Origin: Bacillota bacterium
GTDB taxonomy: Bacteria; Bacillota; Clostridia; Christensenellales; Aristaeellaceae
Length of the DNA: 64,000 nucleotides
NCBI GenBank assembly: GCA_023416585.1
Contig: JAEZHM010000112.1
Coordinates: 62,001-126,000, forward strand
Direction of reading: 5' to 3'
Both the position numbers and the translations under genes were made by a program. Positions within the stretch are counted from its first letter, which is position 1; each line of letters opens with the position of its first letter. A model generated the notes under the pieces. It was not told the DNA's origin. It did no database searches and saw nothing but the letters and a program-made list of their open reading frames with translations. This document shows, piece after piece, positions 25,296-34,220 of this stretch.

Positions 25296-26309
25296 TTATC
25301 CCCGGGCTACAAGTTCGCCATAAACCTTTTTCTTTTCGGCTATAAACGCCCGGATGGCATCCTCTGTGGGCATATCCTGGGAGCAGGCGTGGCTGGCTAC
25401 CAGCATGGCGGCGGAAGCACTGCCGAACTCCAGCGCGTCCATGATGTTAAAACCGGAGAGCAAGCCGTGCAGGAATGCGGAGCCGTACCCGTCGCCGCCG
25501 CCAAAGCCTTTCAGCGCTTCCACGGGGAAAGGCTTGATGGAGAACACGCCATCCTTTGTATAGGCGGTGGAGCCTTTTTTGCCGTGCTTGATGATGGCGA
25601 TCCTGACGCCCTTACTCAGCCAATAAGAGGCGGATACAGCGTCGGTGCCGTCAAGCCCTATCAGCCGCTCCATGCGGTCGTATTCCTCCCGGGAGCCCAT
25701 GAGGATATCGGCTTTTTCTGCCACCAGGGATGTATATACAGCGATCTCGTCGTCGTTTTTCCAGGTGTAGGCCCTGTAGTCCGCATCGAACACGATGGGC
25801 GTGTTCGTCTTTTTCGCCAGCAGCACGGCCTTGAACGCCGCTTCCCTGGAGGGACTTTGGGAAAGAGCTGTTCCGGAAATGAGTAAAAGCTTGGTGCTTT
25901 TGATATACTCTTCATCCACATCATCGGGGTGAAGCTGCAAATCTGCCACGCCTTCCCGGTACATGAGAATGCTGGATTCCTCCCGGGATAGGATCTCGGT
26001 GAATGTAAGCCCCAACGACTCCCCGTTTTTGCACCGGGTGACGTGGCTTACATCAATGCCTTCTTTTTCGAAAAAGTCCTGGACGAAATCGCCGAAGCGG
26101 TCGTCGGAGATCTTTCCGAGGAAGCCAACCTTGCGGCCAAGTCGCGCCATGCCTACTGCAATGTTGGCCGGGGAGCCGCCCAGGTACTTTTTGAAGGTGG
26201 TTGATTCCGCCAGCGTTTTGAAATAGTCTACCGGGTTAAAGTCGATGGCGATGCGTCCCAGGGGAATGATGTCCAGGGGACGGGTTTCATCCCAGCTAAT
26301 AAGGCTCAT
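25296..26309 (-). CDS. iolC: 5-dehydro-2-deoxygluconokinase IolC
   Basis: Phosphorylates 5-dehydro-2-deoxy-gluconate, step five. The 337-residue PfkB-family kinase has the first signature GGSPANIAVGMARLG near residue 45 and the ATP/anion-hole motif GFGGGDGYGSAFLHG near 270, with Gly for the common Ala as in other IolC proteins. AAAGGAG precedes the ATG by seven bases. It follows iolJ by 11 bases. A 166-base gap to iolA shows no gene, only a weak GGGCGG/CCGCCC hairpin. Confidence 0.92.
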   Translation of the reverse strand: MSLISWDETRPLDIIPLGRIAIDFNPVDYFKTLAESTTFKKYLGGSPANIAVGMARLGRKVGFLGKISDDRFGDFVQDFFEKEGIDVSHVTRCKNGESLGLTFTEILSREESSILMYREGVADLQLHPDDVDEEYIKSTKLLLISGTALSQSPSREAAFKAVLLAKKTNTPIVFDADYRAYTWKNDDEIAVYTSLVAEKADILMGSREEYDRMERLIGLDGTDAVSASYWLSKGVRIAIIKHGKKGSTAYTKDGVFSIKPFPVEALKGFGGGDGYGSAFLHGLLSGFNIMDALEFGSASAAMLVASHACSQDMPTEDAIRAFIAEKKKVYGELVARG

Positions 26310-26320
26310 TTTGACTCCTT

Positions 26321-27142
26321 TCAGGCTAGGCCAAAAATCTGCAGGTGTTCCAATACCGCCTGTTCCGTTGCATCTGTCATCCGGCGGCTGACATCGAATA
26401 TATTCGTCTCCTGTGCCGCGTGGGCTGCCAGCGCGGATGCCTGGAAGCAGGCGGTCGCAATATTGATCTTGCGCACGCCAAGGCGTATGGCATGGCGGAA
26501 ATCTTCCGTAGTAATACCAGTGCCGCCGTGCAGCACCAAGGGAACGGGGGTGCTGCGGGAAATTTGCTCCAAAATATCAAAGCGGAGCTTCGGGGCGGCC
26601 GTATACACGCCGTGAGCGTTGCCGATGCCCACAGCCAGGGCGTCGACGCCTGCTTCATATATAAAGCGCAGCGCTTCCGCGGGGTCGGCATAGGCGATGG
26701 GTGCTTCCTCCCCGCTTTCCGTGCGGCCCACCCGGCCGATTTCTGCCTCTACATCCACGCCCTGCCTATGGGCCAGGGTAACGAACTGCTTTGTTTTTGC
26801 GATATTTTCTTCAAGGGGGAAATGGGAGCCGTCGAACATCACCGAGGTAAAGCCAAGATCAATGGCCTCCAGGATGCATTCCGAGGTTAAGCCATGATCC
26901 AGGTGCACCGCCACATCTACCTTTGCGTTTTTTGCCGCCGCCAGCATGGCTGGGCCGATGAGATAAAGGGGAGATGTATTCAACCTGGCCTCTGCAATTT
27001 GCAGGATTATGGGCGTGTTTGCCTTTTCAGCCGCCAGGATCACTCCCTGGATCATTTCCAGGTTGGCAACGCTGAAGGCGCCTACTGCCCGGCCGCCTTT
27101 CGCGGCCTTTTCAAGCAGAGGGCGCATATGTGTAAGCGACAA
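26321..27142 (-). CDS. iolJ: Class II aldolase, probable 6-phospho-5-dehydro-2-deoxy-gluconate aldolase IolJ
   Basis: Cleaves the phosphorylated intermediate to DHAP and malonate semialdehyde, step six. The 273-residue class II aldolase has the zinc ligands in HLDHG near 82 and the GSHFPLEENI and LHGGTGITTEDF loops. A TTG start at 27142 is used, five bases after GGAGGTGG. Specificity is assigned from the iol context, since fructose- and tagatose-bisphosphate aldolases share the fold. Confidence 0.87.
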   Translation of the reverse strand: MSLTHMRPLLEKAAKGGRAVGAFSVANLEMIQGVILAAEKANTPIILQIAEARLNTSPLYLIGPAMLAAAKNAKVDVAVHLDHGLTSECILEAIDLGFTSVMFDGSHFPLEENIAKTKQFVTLAHRQGVDVEAEIGRVGRTESGEEAPIAYADPAEALRFIYEAGVDALAVGIGNAHGVYTAAPKLRFDILEQISRSTPVPLVLHGGTGITTEDFRHAIRLGVRKINIATACFQASALAAHAAQETNIFDVSRRMTDATEQAVLEHLQIFGLA

Positions 27143-27156
27143 AGGGCCACCTCCAT

Positions 27157-27918
27157 CTATTTTTCTGTGAGAATCAGTTTTGTACCGGCATCATGAAGGG
27201 CCTTGACATAATCTTCAGAAGGCATGGCTTCGGTGATGACGCCGGTAAAACCGCTTAACTGGGCATACGTCATAAGCGCGGTTTCCCCGAATTTGTGGCT
27301 GTCCAAAAGAAGGTAGGATTTTGCACTGCGCTCCATTGCGGTAATTTTCATCTCGTATTCCAGGGGTGAGGAATTCGTAACCCCGCCTGAAAGGGAAAGC
27401 CCCGTAGCAGCCATGAACGCCGTTTTGATGTTGTAGGCTTTCAGAAGACGAACCGTTTCCAAGCCGGTAAAGGAACTGGTCTTGCGGTGAAGCTGGCCCG
27501 GCAGGCTGATGATGGTGAGATTCGGATAGGGCATGGCGGCCATGATGGCGTGCAGGTTGTAGGTAATGATGGTGATGTTTTGCTTGCTTGCAAGATTTTG
27601 CACTATGTTAAGCGTGGTGGTTCCTGAATCAAGAAAGATGGTGTCGCCATCCTCTATTAGCTCGGCGGCCTTAAGCCCAATGAGCATTTTGGCTTCCTGG
27701 TGCTTGATGGTGCGTACATCAAAGGGCGTCAATTGCTCCGCCTTACGGGCGCAGACGCCTCCGTACACCTTTTCCGCAATGCCTTTTTTAATTAAGATTG
27801 CCACATCCCGGCGCACGGTGTTCATGGAGGTGTCGAAATGCGATTGCAGCTCCTCCATCGTTACCGATTCTTTTTGAATGATGTACCGCTCCATTTGCTC
27901 AAGGCGTGTATTTCTCAA
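27157..27918 (-). CDS. iolR: DeoR-family regulator, probable IolR
   Basis: Likely repressor of the inositol operon, released by a phosphorylated intermediate as IolR is in Bacillus subtilis. The 253-residue protein has the DeoR N-terminal helix-turn-helix (VTMEELQSHFDTSMNTVRRD, near 18-37) and a C-terminal sugar-phosphate sensor with LDSGTTTLNIV near 95. It begins with TTG at 27918. An AAAGGA...TCCTTT inverted repeat spans the ribosome site and could hide it. It is the first gene after the strong promoter, so it also controls itself. Confidence 0.85.
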   Translation of the reverse strand: MRNTRLEQMERYIIQKESVTMEELQSHFDTSMNTVRRDVAILIKKGIAEKVYGGVCARKAEQLTPFDVRTIKHQEAKMLIGLKAAELIEDGDTIFLDSGTTTLNIVQNLASKQNITIITYNLHAIMAAMPYPNLTIISLPGQLHRKTSSFTGLETVRLLKAYNIKTAFMAATGLSLSGGVTNSSPLEYEMKITAMERSAKSYLLLDSHKFGETALMTYAQLSGFTGVITEAMPSEDYVKALHDAGTKLILTEK

Positions 27919-27951
27919 AGGAACAAATCTCCTTTATCATCTTCTGTATGC

Positions 27952-27980
27952 ATTATAGGCCAAAATGCGGTGCTTGTAAA
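27952..27980 (-). promoter_or_regulatory. Promoter of the iol operon
   Basis: On the minus strand TTTACA (27975-27980), 17 bases, TATAAT (27952-27957): a nearly perfect sigma-A promoter. The start point is near 27945, giving a leader of about 27 bases to the iolR TTG. Confidence 0.8.
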
Positions 27981-28006
27981 GGCGTGATTGATCATGTTAT
28001 GATGAT

Positions 28007-28034
28007 TTGTTGGATATGTTTTGCGCAACATAAT
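28007..28034 (+). promoter_or_regulatory. Candidate promoter of the MoxR/vWA operon
   Basis: TTGTTG (28007-28012), 16 bases, CATAAT (28029-28034). It is divergent from the iol promoter and would give a leader of about 135 bases before the TTG at 28176. Confidence 0.5.
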
Positions 28035-28175
28035 AGCCAGACTGAGGAAATTTCATTCTGGGCTATAAAAAGAGAATAAGATGGATGGTATTCCCAACCC
28101 TTTTCGTTCTTTATACAGTGGGCTACGAAGTATTAATGTATGTTAGGCGTGCTGTTAAGGAAGGAGCGAGAAAGT

Positions 28176-30779
28176 TTGCACAAGAAAAGGATCTTGTTTT
28201 CGGTGGCATGCGCATGTTTGATCCTGTTTTCCATGACCGCGCTGGGGGAAAAAATGCCGCAGCCGACGGCCGCTGCGACAAAAGAACCGGCGGCAGTAAT
28301 AAATCCAGACATAACCATTGATGCAGAGCTTGGTTATTTCGGCTCTGTCACCTACATGCGGGATATACCGTTTACCGTAACGGTGGAAAACAAAGGCCCG
28401 GATATAGAGGGAACCATAGGAGTGGACCTTAACAGGAACGATAGATTTTTTGACCGGTATGAATACCCCATTTCTCTGGCATCCGGCGCAAAAAAGCGTA
28501 TCGTCCTGCCGGTGAACCTGAAAATGACGCAGTCAAGCTACGTGATCGAGCTTACTTCTAACGGTTCGGTACTGGCTTCTGTGGTGAAGAAGCCGGACAG
28601 GGTCATAAGGCCCGAGGCGGTGCTCATAGGCGTGCTTTCGCCAGACCCTCAATCCCTGGCCTATATGAACCTGGATTCTTTAAGCCGCGTCTGGGCTGAC
28701 CGCTATGAGGCATGGCAGCTGGTGGCGCTGGATGCGGATCATTTTCCGCAAAGTGATTCACTGATGAGCTCCTTCATGATTCTGGTGGTGGACGGTTTTG
28801 ATGTATCCACTCTTTCTGCTGCGCAGCTTAAGGCGTTTGACCGTTGGCTTCAAGACGGCGGTATCGTCATGGTGGGTGGCGGCGCCCAGGCGGCTTCAGA
28901 TTATCCCTACTTTTCCAAGTACACATCCTTGACCGCCGGCAGCCTTATAGAGGCAGAGGATATCACGCCCGCGCTGACAAAGTACTTTGCATATGGGAGC
29001 GAGAAACCGCTGAACCAGATCGTGCAGCTGAACGAAGTAAGCACATCCGCAGAAGCGCTGGTATCATCCAGTTCCCGCCCGCTGATTTTTCTTCATCAGG
29101 CCGGAAGCGGCCTTATATATACCACAACATTTGAACTGGGTGCCAAGCCTCTTTCAGGCTGGTCCGGCATGAGCGTCCTATGGCCCCGGGTGCTGGTAAA
29201 CAGCGCGAACAGCCAGTATGTTTCCCTGTATGGGCGCATATCCGGCAAGCTGTACGGCGGGTCGTACAACACCTACCTTCTTAACGATGTTCCGATCAAA
29301 AGCACCGGCAGCACGCTGCCTGTTGTTGTTTTCCTTGCCGTATATCTGGTTCTTTTCGGGGTGGGCAGTTATTTCCTGCTCAAGCGCATGGACAAGCGGG
29401 AATGGATGTGGCTGACCGTTCCGGTGCTTGCCTTCATCTGCATGGCAGGGCTGTACTATATGAGCCAAAGCCTGCCTTTCAACAAGCCGGCCGTGGCATC
29501 CTTTACCAGCATCCGCATGAACCCGCAGGGCGAAACGCAGGTGACCTCCATTGCAGACCTGGCCAGCCCGGATACGGGAGAAGTGACGATCAAGGGCGAG
29601 GATGGTATACAATTGACGCCTATTGATGAGAATTCCTACTTTTATGATGACCCCCTCGCGGAAAAAAAGCCTAAGCAGCAATTGTACCGCATGGTTTACG
29701 GGGATGCCTCGTCTGTGGGCTATCCTGCGGGCGCGCCATGGAAATTAAGGCATATGTCCCTGTCCGGCGACCTGCCTGCCGACTACAAACTGACGGGGCG
29801 GCTTTGGATGCAGGAGGACGGCATGCATGGGGAGATCGTTAACGATACGCCCTATACCTTCAAAGAAGGCCTTATCATAACGAACCTTGGCTTTGCCCGC
29901 GTAAGCGAGTTGAAGCCTGGCGCTGCGGGGCAAATAACGCTTTTGAAGCCAAAAGAGGAAAGCAAGGGAAATTCGCTGGCGGGCTCCGTCAGCATCTATG
30001 AAGCGCCGATACAGGAAGGGGTTATGATTTCCTCCGGTATCCTTCGTCCAAACGATATGGATCTGTATCCATTTATACGGGCGGCCATCTATCCGGAGGA
30101 GCAGACCGGCAACCCGAACAACTCCACCTTCCGCAGCACACTTAACCGGGATGAGCTGGCAATGCGCAACTTCAAAGAGAACGCCATTCAGCAGGTGATC
30201 AATATGAACCCTACCGGGTCGGCCTCGTGGGTGAGCCCCTTCCACTTTGTAGCCTTCCAGGATGAGATTGGGCAGGCCAAGCTGTTTTTAGACGGGCAGG
30301 AGGTTACAAAGCACGGACATCAGGCGGTGGTGGATGTACTGCTCACCTATGAGCCTATCGGCCCGACGGGAGTGGTCTACTACCCCATCGGTACGCTGCC
30401 CGCATACCCCGTTAAAATCAATGCGGACGGCAGCTTCATGGAGCCGGAAAAAAAGGCGGCTGATCCGTACATGTCGTATCAGCTTGTTCAACAACCTATG
30501 TTCTGCTTTATGATGCCGGATATTACAAAGTTCTCCGTCAATTCGCTGAGCATACTGGCAACATCGTATGATACGGTGCCGACAATGCAGATATACAATC
30601 AGCAGACCCAAATGTGGGAGGAACAGAGCACGCTATATGTGAAGTTTACCGAAAAGCAGATCCTGCCTTTCATCAGCCCGGATGGAAGGGTGTATTTAAG
30701 ATTCATGCCAGGAACAAGCTCTCGGGATTACGACAGCGTTTTGGTTCCCTCCATTTCGCTGGAAGGGAGGCTTAAGTAA
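28176..30779 (+). CDS. Membrane protein with large GATase-like ectodomain, first gene of the vWA/MoxR operon
   Basis: Function unknown. The TTG at 28176 follows AAGGAG by nine bases. The 867-residue product begins with a signal peptide or anchor (RILFSVACACLILFSMTALG). An Ig-like beta domain covers about 40-145. Residues about 147-340 resemble a class I glutamine amidotransferase-like fold (LIGVLSPDPQSLAY, LVVDGFDVSTLSAAQLKAFD, DGGIVMVGGG) but no catalytic Cys is obvious. Two membrane segments lie at about 379-402 and 409-430. A second, 430-residue external beta-rich part ends the protein. GldG-type partners of ABC exporters have comparable layouts. Its stop overlaps the next start by one base (TAATG), so it probably works with that ABC transporter at the envelope. 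Confidence 0.7.
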   Translation: MHKKRILFSVACACLILFSMTALGEKMPQPTAAATKEPAAVINPDITIDAELGYFGSVTYMRDIPFTVTVENKGPDIEGTIGVDLNRNDRFFDRYEYPISLASGAKKRIVLPVNLKMTQSSYVIELTSNGSVLASVVKKPDRVIRPEAVLIGVLSPDPQSLAYMNLDSLSRVWADRYEAWQLVALDADHFPQSDSLMSSFMILVVDGFDVSTLSAAQLKAFDRWLQDGGIVMVGGGAQAASDYPYFSKYTSLTAGSLIEAEDITPALTKYFAYGSEKPLNQIVQLNEVSTSAEALVSSSSRPLIFLHQAGSGLIYTTTFELGAKPLSGWSGMSVLWPRVLVNSANSQYVSLYGRISGKLYGGSYNTYLLNDVPIKSTGSTLPVVVFLAVYLVLFGVGSYFLLKRMDKREWMWLTVPVLAFICMAGLYYMSQSLPFNKPAVASFTSIRMNPQGETQVTSIADLASPDTGEVTIKGEDGIQLTPIDENSYFYDDPLAEKKPKQQLYRMVYGDASSVGYPAGAPWKLRHMSLSGDLPADYKLTGRLWMQEDGMHGEIVNDTPYTFKEGLIITNLGFARVSELKPGAAGQITLLKPKEESKGNSLAGSVSIYEAPIQEGVMISSGILRPNDMDLYPFIRAAIYPEEQTGNPNNSTFRSTLNRDELAMRNFKENAIQQVINMNPTGSASWVSPFHFVAFQDEIGQAKLFLDGQEVTKHGHQAVVDVLLTYEPIGPTGVVYYPIGTLPAYPVKINADGSFMEPEKKAADPYMSYQLVQQPMFCFMMPDITKFSVNSLSILATSYDTVPTMQIYNQQTQMWEEQSTLYVKFTEKQILPFISPDGRVYLRFMPGTSSRDYDSVLVPSISLEGRLK

Positions 30780-31714
30780 TGCTTGTAACGGAGAACTTGA
30801 CAAGGAAATACGGCAGCTTTACCGCTCTTGACGGCTTAAACCTTACAATCAGCGATGGGGAGCTTCACGGGTTTGTTGGCCCCAACGGCGCGGGCAAGAC
30901 GACCACCATGCGGATATTGGCCACGCTGCTGCCCGCCACATCGGGAAAAGCTTATGTGGATGGGGTGGAGGTATCCAGGGACGGGAAAAAGATACGGCGT
31001 ATGGTAGGGTACATGCCGGATTTCTTTGGCGTGTACGACGGGCTTAAAGCCTGGGAGTACCTGGACTTTTACGCCAGGTGCTATTCGCTGAATCTCAAAG
31101 AGCGGGCAAAGATGGTGGACCGTCTGCTGGAGATCGTTCGGCTTTCAGACAAAAAAAATGCTTATATCGACGTTCTTTCCCGGGGCATGAAGCAGCGGCT
31201 GTGCCTGGCCAGAAGCCTGATCCATGATCCAAGGCTGCTCATACTGGATGAGCCGGCCTCCGGCATGGACCCAAGGGCCCGGGCTGAAATGAAGGATATT
31301 CTGCGCACCCTTCGGAATTTGGGCAAGACGATACTTATTTCCTCCCATATTCTTCCGGAGCTTTCCGAAATGTGCGATTCCCTTACAATTATCGACCATG
31401 GCAAGCTGGTTTTCTCCGGGCTGGTTACAGACCTGGCCAGGAAGATGCGCGGGCAGGCGCCGCTGGATATACAGCTTATCCAGGAGACCACCGGGGAACA
31501 GATGACAGACATCATCGGCCTGTTGAAAGAATTCCCCGGCGTAACGGGTATCCTGCAGCCGGAAGAGCATCTTTTGCGGGTGGAGTTTGAAGGCGGATCC
31601 CGGGAAACGGCCGCGCTTTTGCAGGCAATCATGCAAAAAGGGACGCCGGTCGTAGACTTTCACCGCGCGCCTATCAACCTGGAAAAGGTATTTATGGAGG
31701 TGACGCAGGAATGA
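30779..31714 (+). CDS. ABC transporter ATPase (exporter type)
   Basis: The nucleotide-binding subunit of an ABC-2 type transporter, 311 aa. Walker A is GPNGAGKTTT near residue 38, the signature region is LSRGMKQRL near 132 (LSRGM in place of LSGGQ), Walker B is LLILDEPASGMD near 155 and the switch His is in ISSHILPE. The C-terminal 90 residues are the accessory domain seen in CcmA/NatA-like proteins. It overlaps the permease gene by four bases. Confidence 0.9.
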   Translation: MLVTENLTRKYGSFTALDGLNLTISDGELHGFVGPNGAGKTTTMRILATLLPATSGKAYVDGVEVSRDGKKIRRMVGYMPDFFGVYDGLKAWEYLDFYARCYSLNLKERAKMVDRLLEIVRLSDKKNAYIDVLSRGMKQRLCLARSLIHDPRLLILDEPASGMDPRARAEMKDILRTLRNLGKTILISSHILPELSEMCDSLTIIDHGKLVFSGLVTDLARKMRGQAPLDIQLIQETTGEQMTDIIGLLKEFPGVTGILQPEEHLLRVEFEGGSRETAALLQAIMQKGTPVVDFHRAPINLEKVFMEVTQE

Positions 31715-32643
31715 TTAACCCGATTCTCGCATCCAGCGCCCGCAGGCGCATGCGCTCCTGGCGCACCGTGATCATCCTGACGCTGTACGGTGCTTTGATG
31801 TTTGCTTTTGCCATTTCAAGCTCCTTTTCCGTGCTGGGGCGGCAAACCATGACTATTGGCAGTATGCGGGCAGGCATTGACAATTACATTTACTCGGTGG
31901 CGCTGCAATTTGTACTTCTCCTTCTGGTGGCGCCGGGCATGACGGCAGGCGCTATCGCCGGGGAGCGGGAACGCCAGACGCTGGACCTGATCCTGGTGAC
32001 CCATACAGGTTCATTCAGCATCGCGCTAGGCAAGTTGTTGGAAAGCTTCGGGTTTCTTGTGCTGGTGCTTTTGTCCTCTCTGCCTATGCTTTCCGTTGTG
32101 CTTTTGTTCGGGGGAATCAGCTTTATCCAGGTGTTGACCGTGCTATTATTCATGACTGTGTCGGCCTTGGGCGCACTGAGCGTGGGCCTTTTTGCCTCGG
32201 CATTGTTCAAACGCACGGCGGCCGCCACGGTGGTATCGTATCTTGCGGTTTTTGCCATAGGCATCGGCACGCTTGTCCCAACGCTCATGGGCAACGATAC
32301 TATCATCAAATACATCAACAATCCTGATATGATGGCTTCTCTGGATACCAAAACATTGCTTTCCTCCATACCCGCCGTGTTGTTTACCAACCCTGGCATC
32401 GGTCTAATGTCGCTGATGGCGGACCAGACGGGATTACTGCAAGGCACCTTCTCAATGATCCCTTCGGGATACGCTTACTATCAGGTTTTCGACAAGGTGA
32501 ATTTCGGGCTGATCGCGTGGATCAACATGGGGGCTATGTTTGCTCTTTCCCTGATACTGACCTTCTTCTCCGCGCTGCTGATCCGCCCGCGGGTGGGCCG
32601 TGTCCGCGCCCGTCGGAAGGCCGCAAAGGAGCTGGCTGCATGA
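31711..32643 (+). CDS. ABC-2 type permease
   Basis: The membrane subunit for the ATPase before it, 310 aa with about six membrane segments. The stretch GAIAGERERQTLDLILVTHT (near 85-104) is the hallmark cytoplasmic coupling segment of ABC-2 permeases in gliding- and export-type systems. Membrane segments lie at about 22-42, 65-84, 112-135, 145-165, 172-190 and 270-290. The substrate is unknown. It overlaps the next gene by four bases (ATGA). Confidence 0.87.
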   Translation: MINPILASSARRRMRSWRTVIILTLYGALMFAFAISSSFSVLGRQTMTIGSMRAGIDNYIYSVALQFVLLLLVAPGMTAGAIAGERERQTLDLILVTHTGSFSIALGKLLESFGFLVLVLLSSLPMLSVVLLFGGISFIQVLTVLLFMTVSALGALSVGLFASALFKRTAAATVVSYLAVFAIGIGTLVPTLMGNDTIIKYINNPDMMASLDTKTLLSSIPAVLFTNPGIGLMSLMADQTGLLQGTFSMIPSGYAYYQVFDKVNFGLIAWINMGAMFALSLILTFFSALLIRPRVGRVRARRKAAKELAA

Positions 32644-34199
32644 GGGAAAAGACCCATCCCGCCATCAGGCAGGCATTACGGTCCGTAAGGCGAAGGGTGC
32701 GTGTAAGCCAGGCCGTCCGGTATGGAAGCTTCGGGGTTCTTTTTGCCTGTTTGGCTTGCGCCGTCCTTGCGGCCGTGTCATATTTCATACCCATTGCGCA
32801 CTTGCCGCTATGGATGGGTACGGCAGGTTTGGGCTCGCTTCTGATGGCTGTTAGCGCCGGGCTGCTTAAGCCGGTTTCCTTTGAAAGGGCGGCCCTTAAG
32901 GCGGATGCGGGCGGCCTGAAGGAGCGTGTTCTTACCGCCCTTACGCTGTTTGACGATACGCCCATGGCGCTGCTCCAGCGGGAGGATGCTGTCCGGCATT
33001 TAAAAGAACTGCCGCCAAAGGCAGCTGTCCCGCTGAAAATAAGCGGCCGCCCGCTGCTCATGGCAGCGGCGGTTTCCTTGCTTGCGGCGGCTTTTATGAT
33101 CTTCATTCCCAATCCGCAAAACGGTGTGCTGGCAAAGCGGGAAGCTTTTCAAAAAGCTATGGCGGAGCAGGCAAAGGCTGTGGAAGAAGAATCAAATAAA
33201 TTGGAGGAATCAGCTTATACCAAGGAGGAACTGAATGAGCTGCGGAAATTGATGGGGGATCTGGCGAGGGACCTGCGCAAAGCCACAGAACCCCAGGAGT
33301 CATATCTTGCCATGGACAAGGCGCAGCGGGAGCTTGACGAGCTTAAGAAGAAAGCATCGGACAAGGCAAGGGCCGAGGCTGCCCAGGCGTTTTCTCAAAG
33401 CGGTTTGAACAACCTGTCAGACGCGTTAACAAAAAGCGATGCGGAGGCTGCGTCAAAAGCCGTGGAGCAGCTTGCAAAATCTGAGTCCGGGGCAAAAGCG
33501 GAATCCTCTGCCGCTCTAAATAAGGCTGCAAACGCCTTGCCGGAGGGCGCGTTGAAGGATGCGGCTGCAAAGACCGCCCAGGCCATGAATGCCGGAAATG
33601 CACAAAACCTGAATGCCGCGCTGAGCGCGTTGAATTCTGCCATGTTAAGCGCCTGTTCCAGTCAGGTTCCCGGAAATGCGGCTGATTTGGGGAATATTAG
33701 CTCCCTGCTTGCGCAGCTTCGCTCGGGAACGCTTTCCGCATCGCAGGCAGGCTCCGGCCAGGCAGCAGGCGCGGGCAAGGGCACAGGTGCGGGCAGCGGC
33801 AATGGCACAGGCACCGGCCAGGGGCAGCAGGGAAGTGCCGGGGCAGGGGCCGGGAAAGGCAGCACCAACCTGGATGGCGGTGTTACCAAGGGCGGCACAA
33901 GCGCTCAGAAGGAAGGATCCAGCCCGCCTGGTTACAAGCTTGGACAATATGAGACCATCTATGATCCCACCAGGCTGGACGGAGCGGACGATGTGCATAA
34001 AACTTCCGGAACCTTAGGCGAGGGCGAATCCCAACAGGTACAAATGGGTCCGGGTCTGGGGGACGCATCCGGCCAGGTGCCGTATCACCAAGTCATATTC
34101 GATTATCAGGAAGCAGCGTCCAAGGCAGCACAGCAGGAAGCGCTTCCGGAGGGGATGCGGCTTTGGGTGGACGGATATTTTCAATCATTGGTCGAGTAA
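32640..34199 (+). CDS. Membrane-anchored coiled-coil protein with Gly-rich linker
   Basis: I do not recognise a catalytic domain. The ATG at 32640 overlaps the permease stop, so the longer frame from 32517 is discarded. The 519-residue protein has two close membrane segments at about 29-75 and a third near 140-157. A helical, Ala/Lys/Glu-rich region of about 200 residues follows (many KAMAEQAKAVEEESNK-type heptads) and probably forms a coiled coil outside the cell. Then comes a 40-residue Gly/Thr/Ser linker with GAGKGTGAGSGNGTGTGQGQ. The C-terminal 90 residues are compact (KLGQYETIYDPTRLDG). The layout recalls uncharacterised DUF4175-like proteins found beside MoxR and vWA genes. Confidence 0.6.
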   Translation: MREKTHPAIRQALRSVRRRVRVSQAVRYGSFGVLFACLACAVLAAVSYFIPIAHLPLWMGTAGLGSLLMAVSAGLLKPVSFERAALKADAGGLKERVLTALTLFDDTPMALLQREDAVRHLKELPPKAAVPLKISGRPLLMAAAVSLLAAAFMIFIPNPQNGVLAKREAFQKAMAEQAKAVEEESNKLEESAYTKEELNELRKLMGDLARDLRKATEPQESYLAMDKAQRELDELKKKASDKARAEAAQAFSQSGLNNLSDALTKSDAEAASKAVEQLAKSESGAKAESSAALNKAANALPEGALKDAAAKTAQAMNAGNAQNLNAALSALNSAMLSACSSQVPGNAADLGNISSLLAQLRSGTLSASQAGSGQAAGAGKGTGAGSGNGTGTGQGQQGSAGAGAGKGSTNLDGGVTKGGTSAQKEGSSPPGYKLGQYETIYDPTRLDGADDVHKTSGTLGEGESQQVQMGPGLGDASGQVPYHQVIFDYQEAASKAAQQEALPEGMRLWVDGYFQSLVE

Positions 34200-34220
34200 C
34201 AGCATGTAGGAGGGGAAACC

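Noticed and set aside
33760..33880. Possible tandem repeat DNA in the coiled-coil gene
   Set aside because: The GGC-rich stretch codes for a Gly/Thr/Ser linker without a fixed repeat unit.
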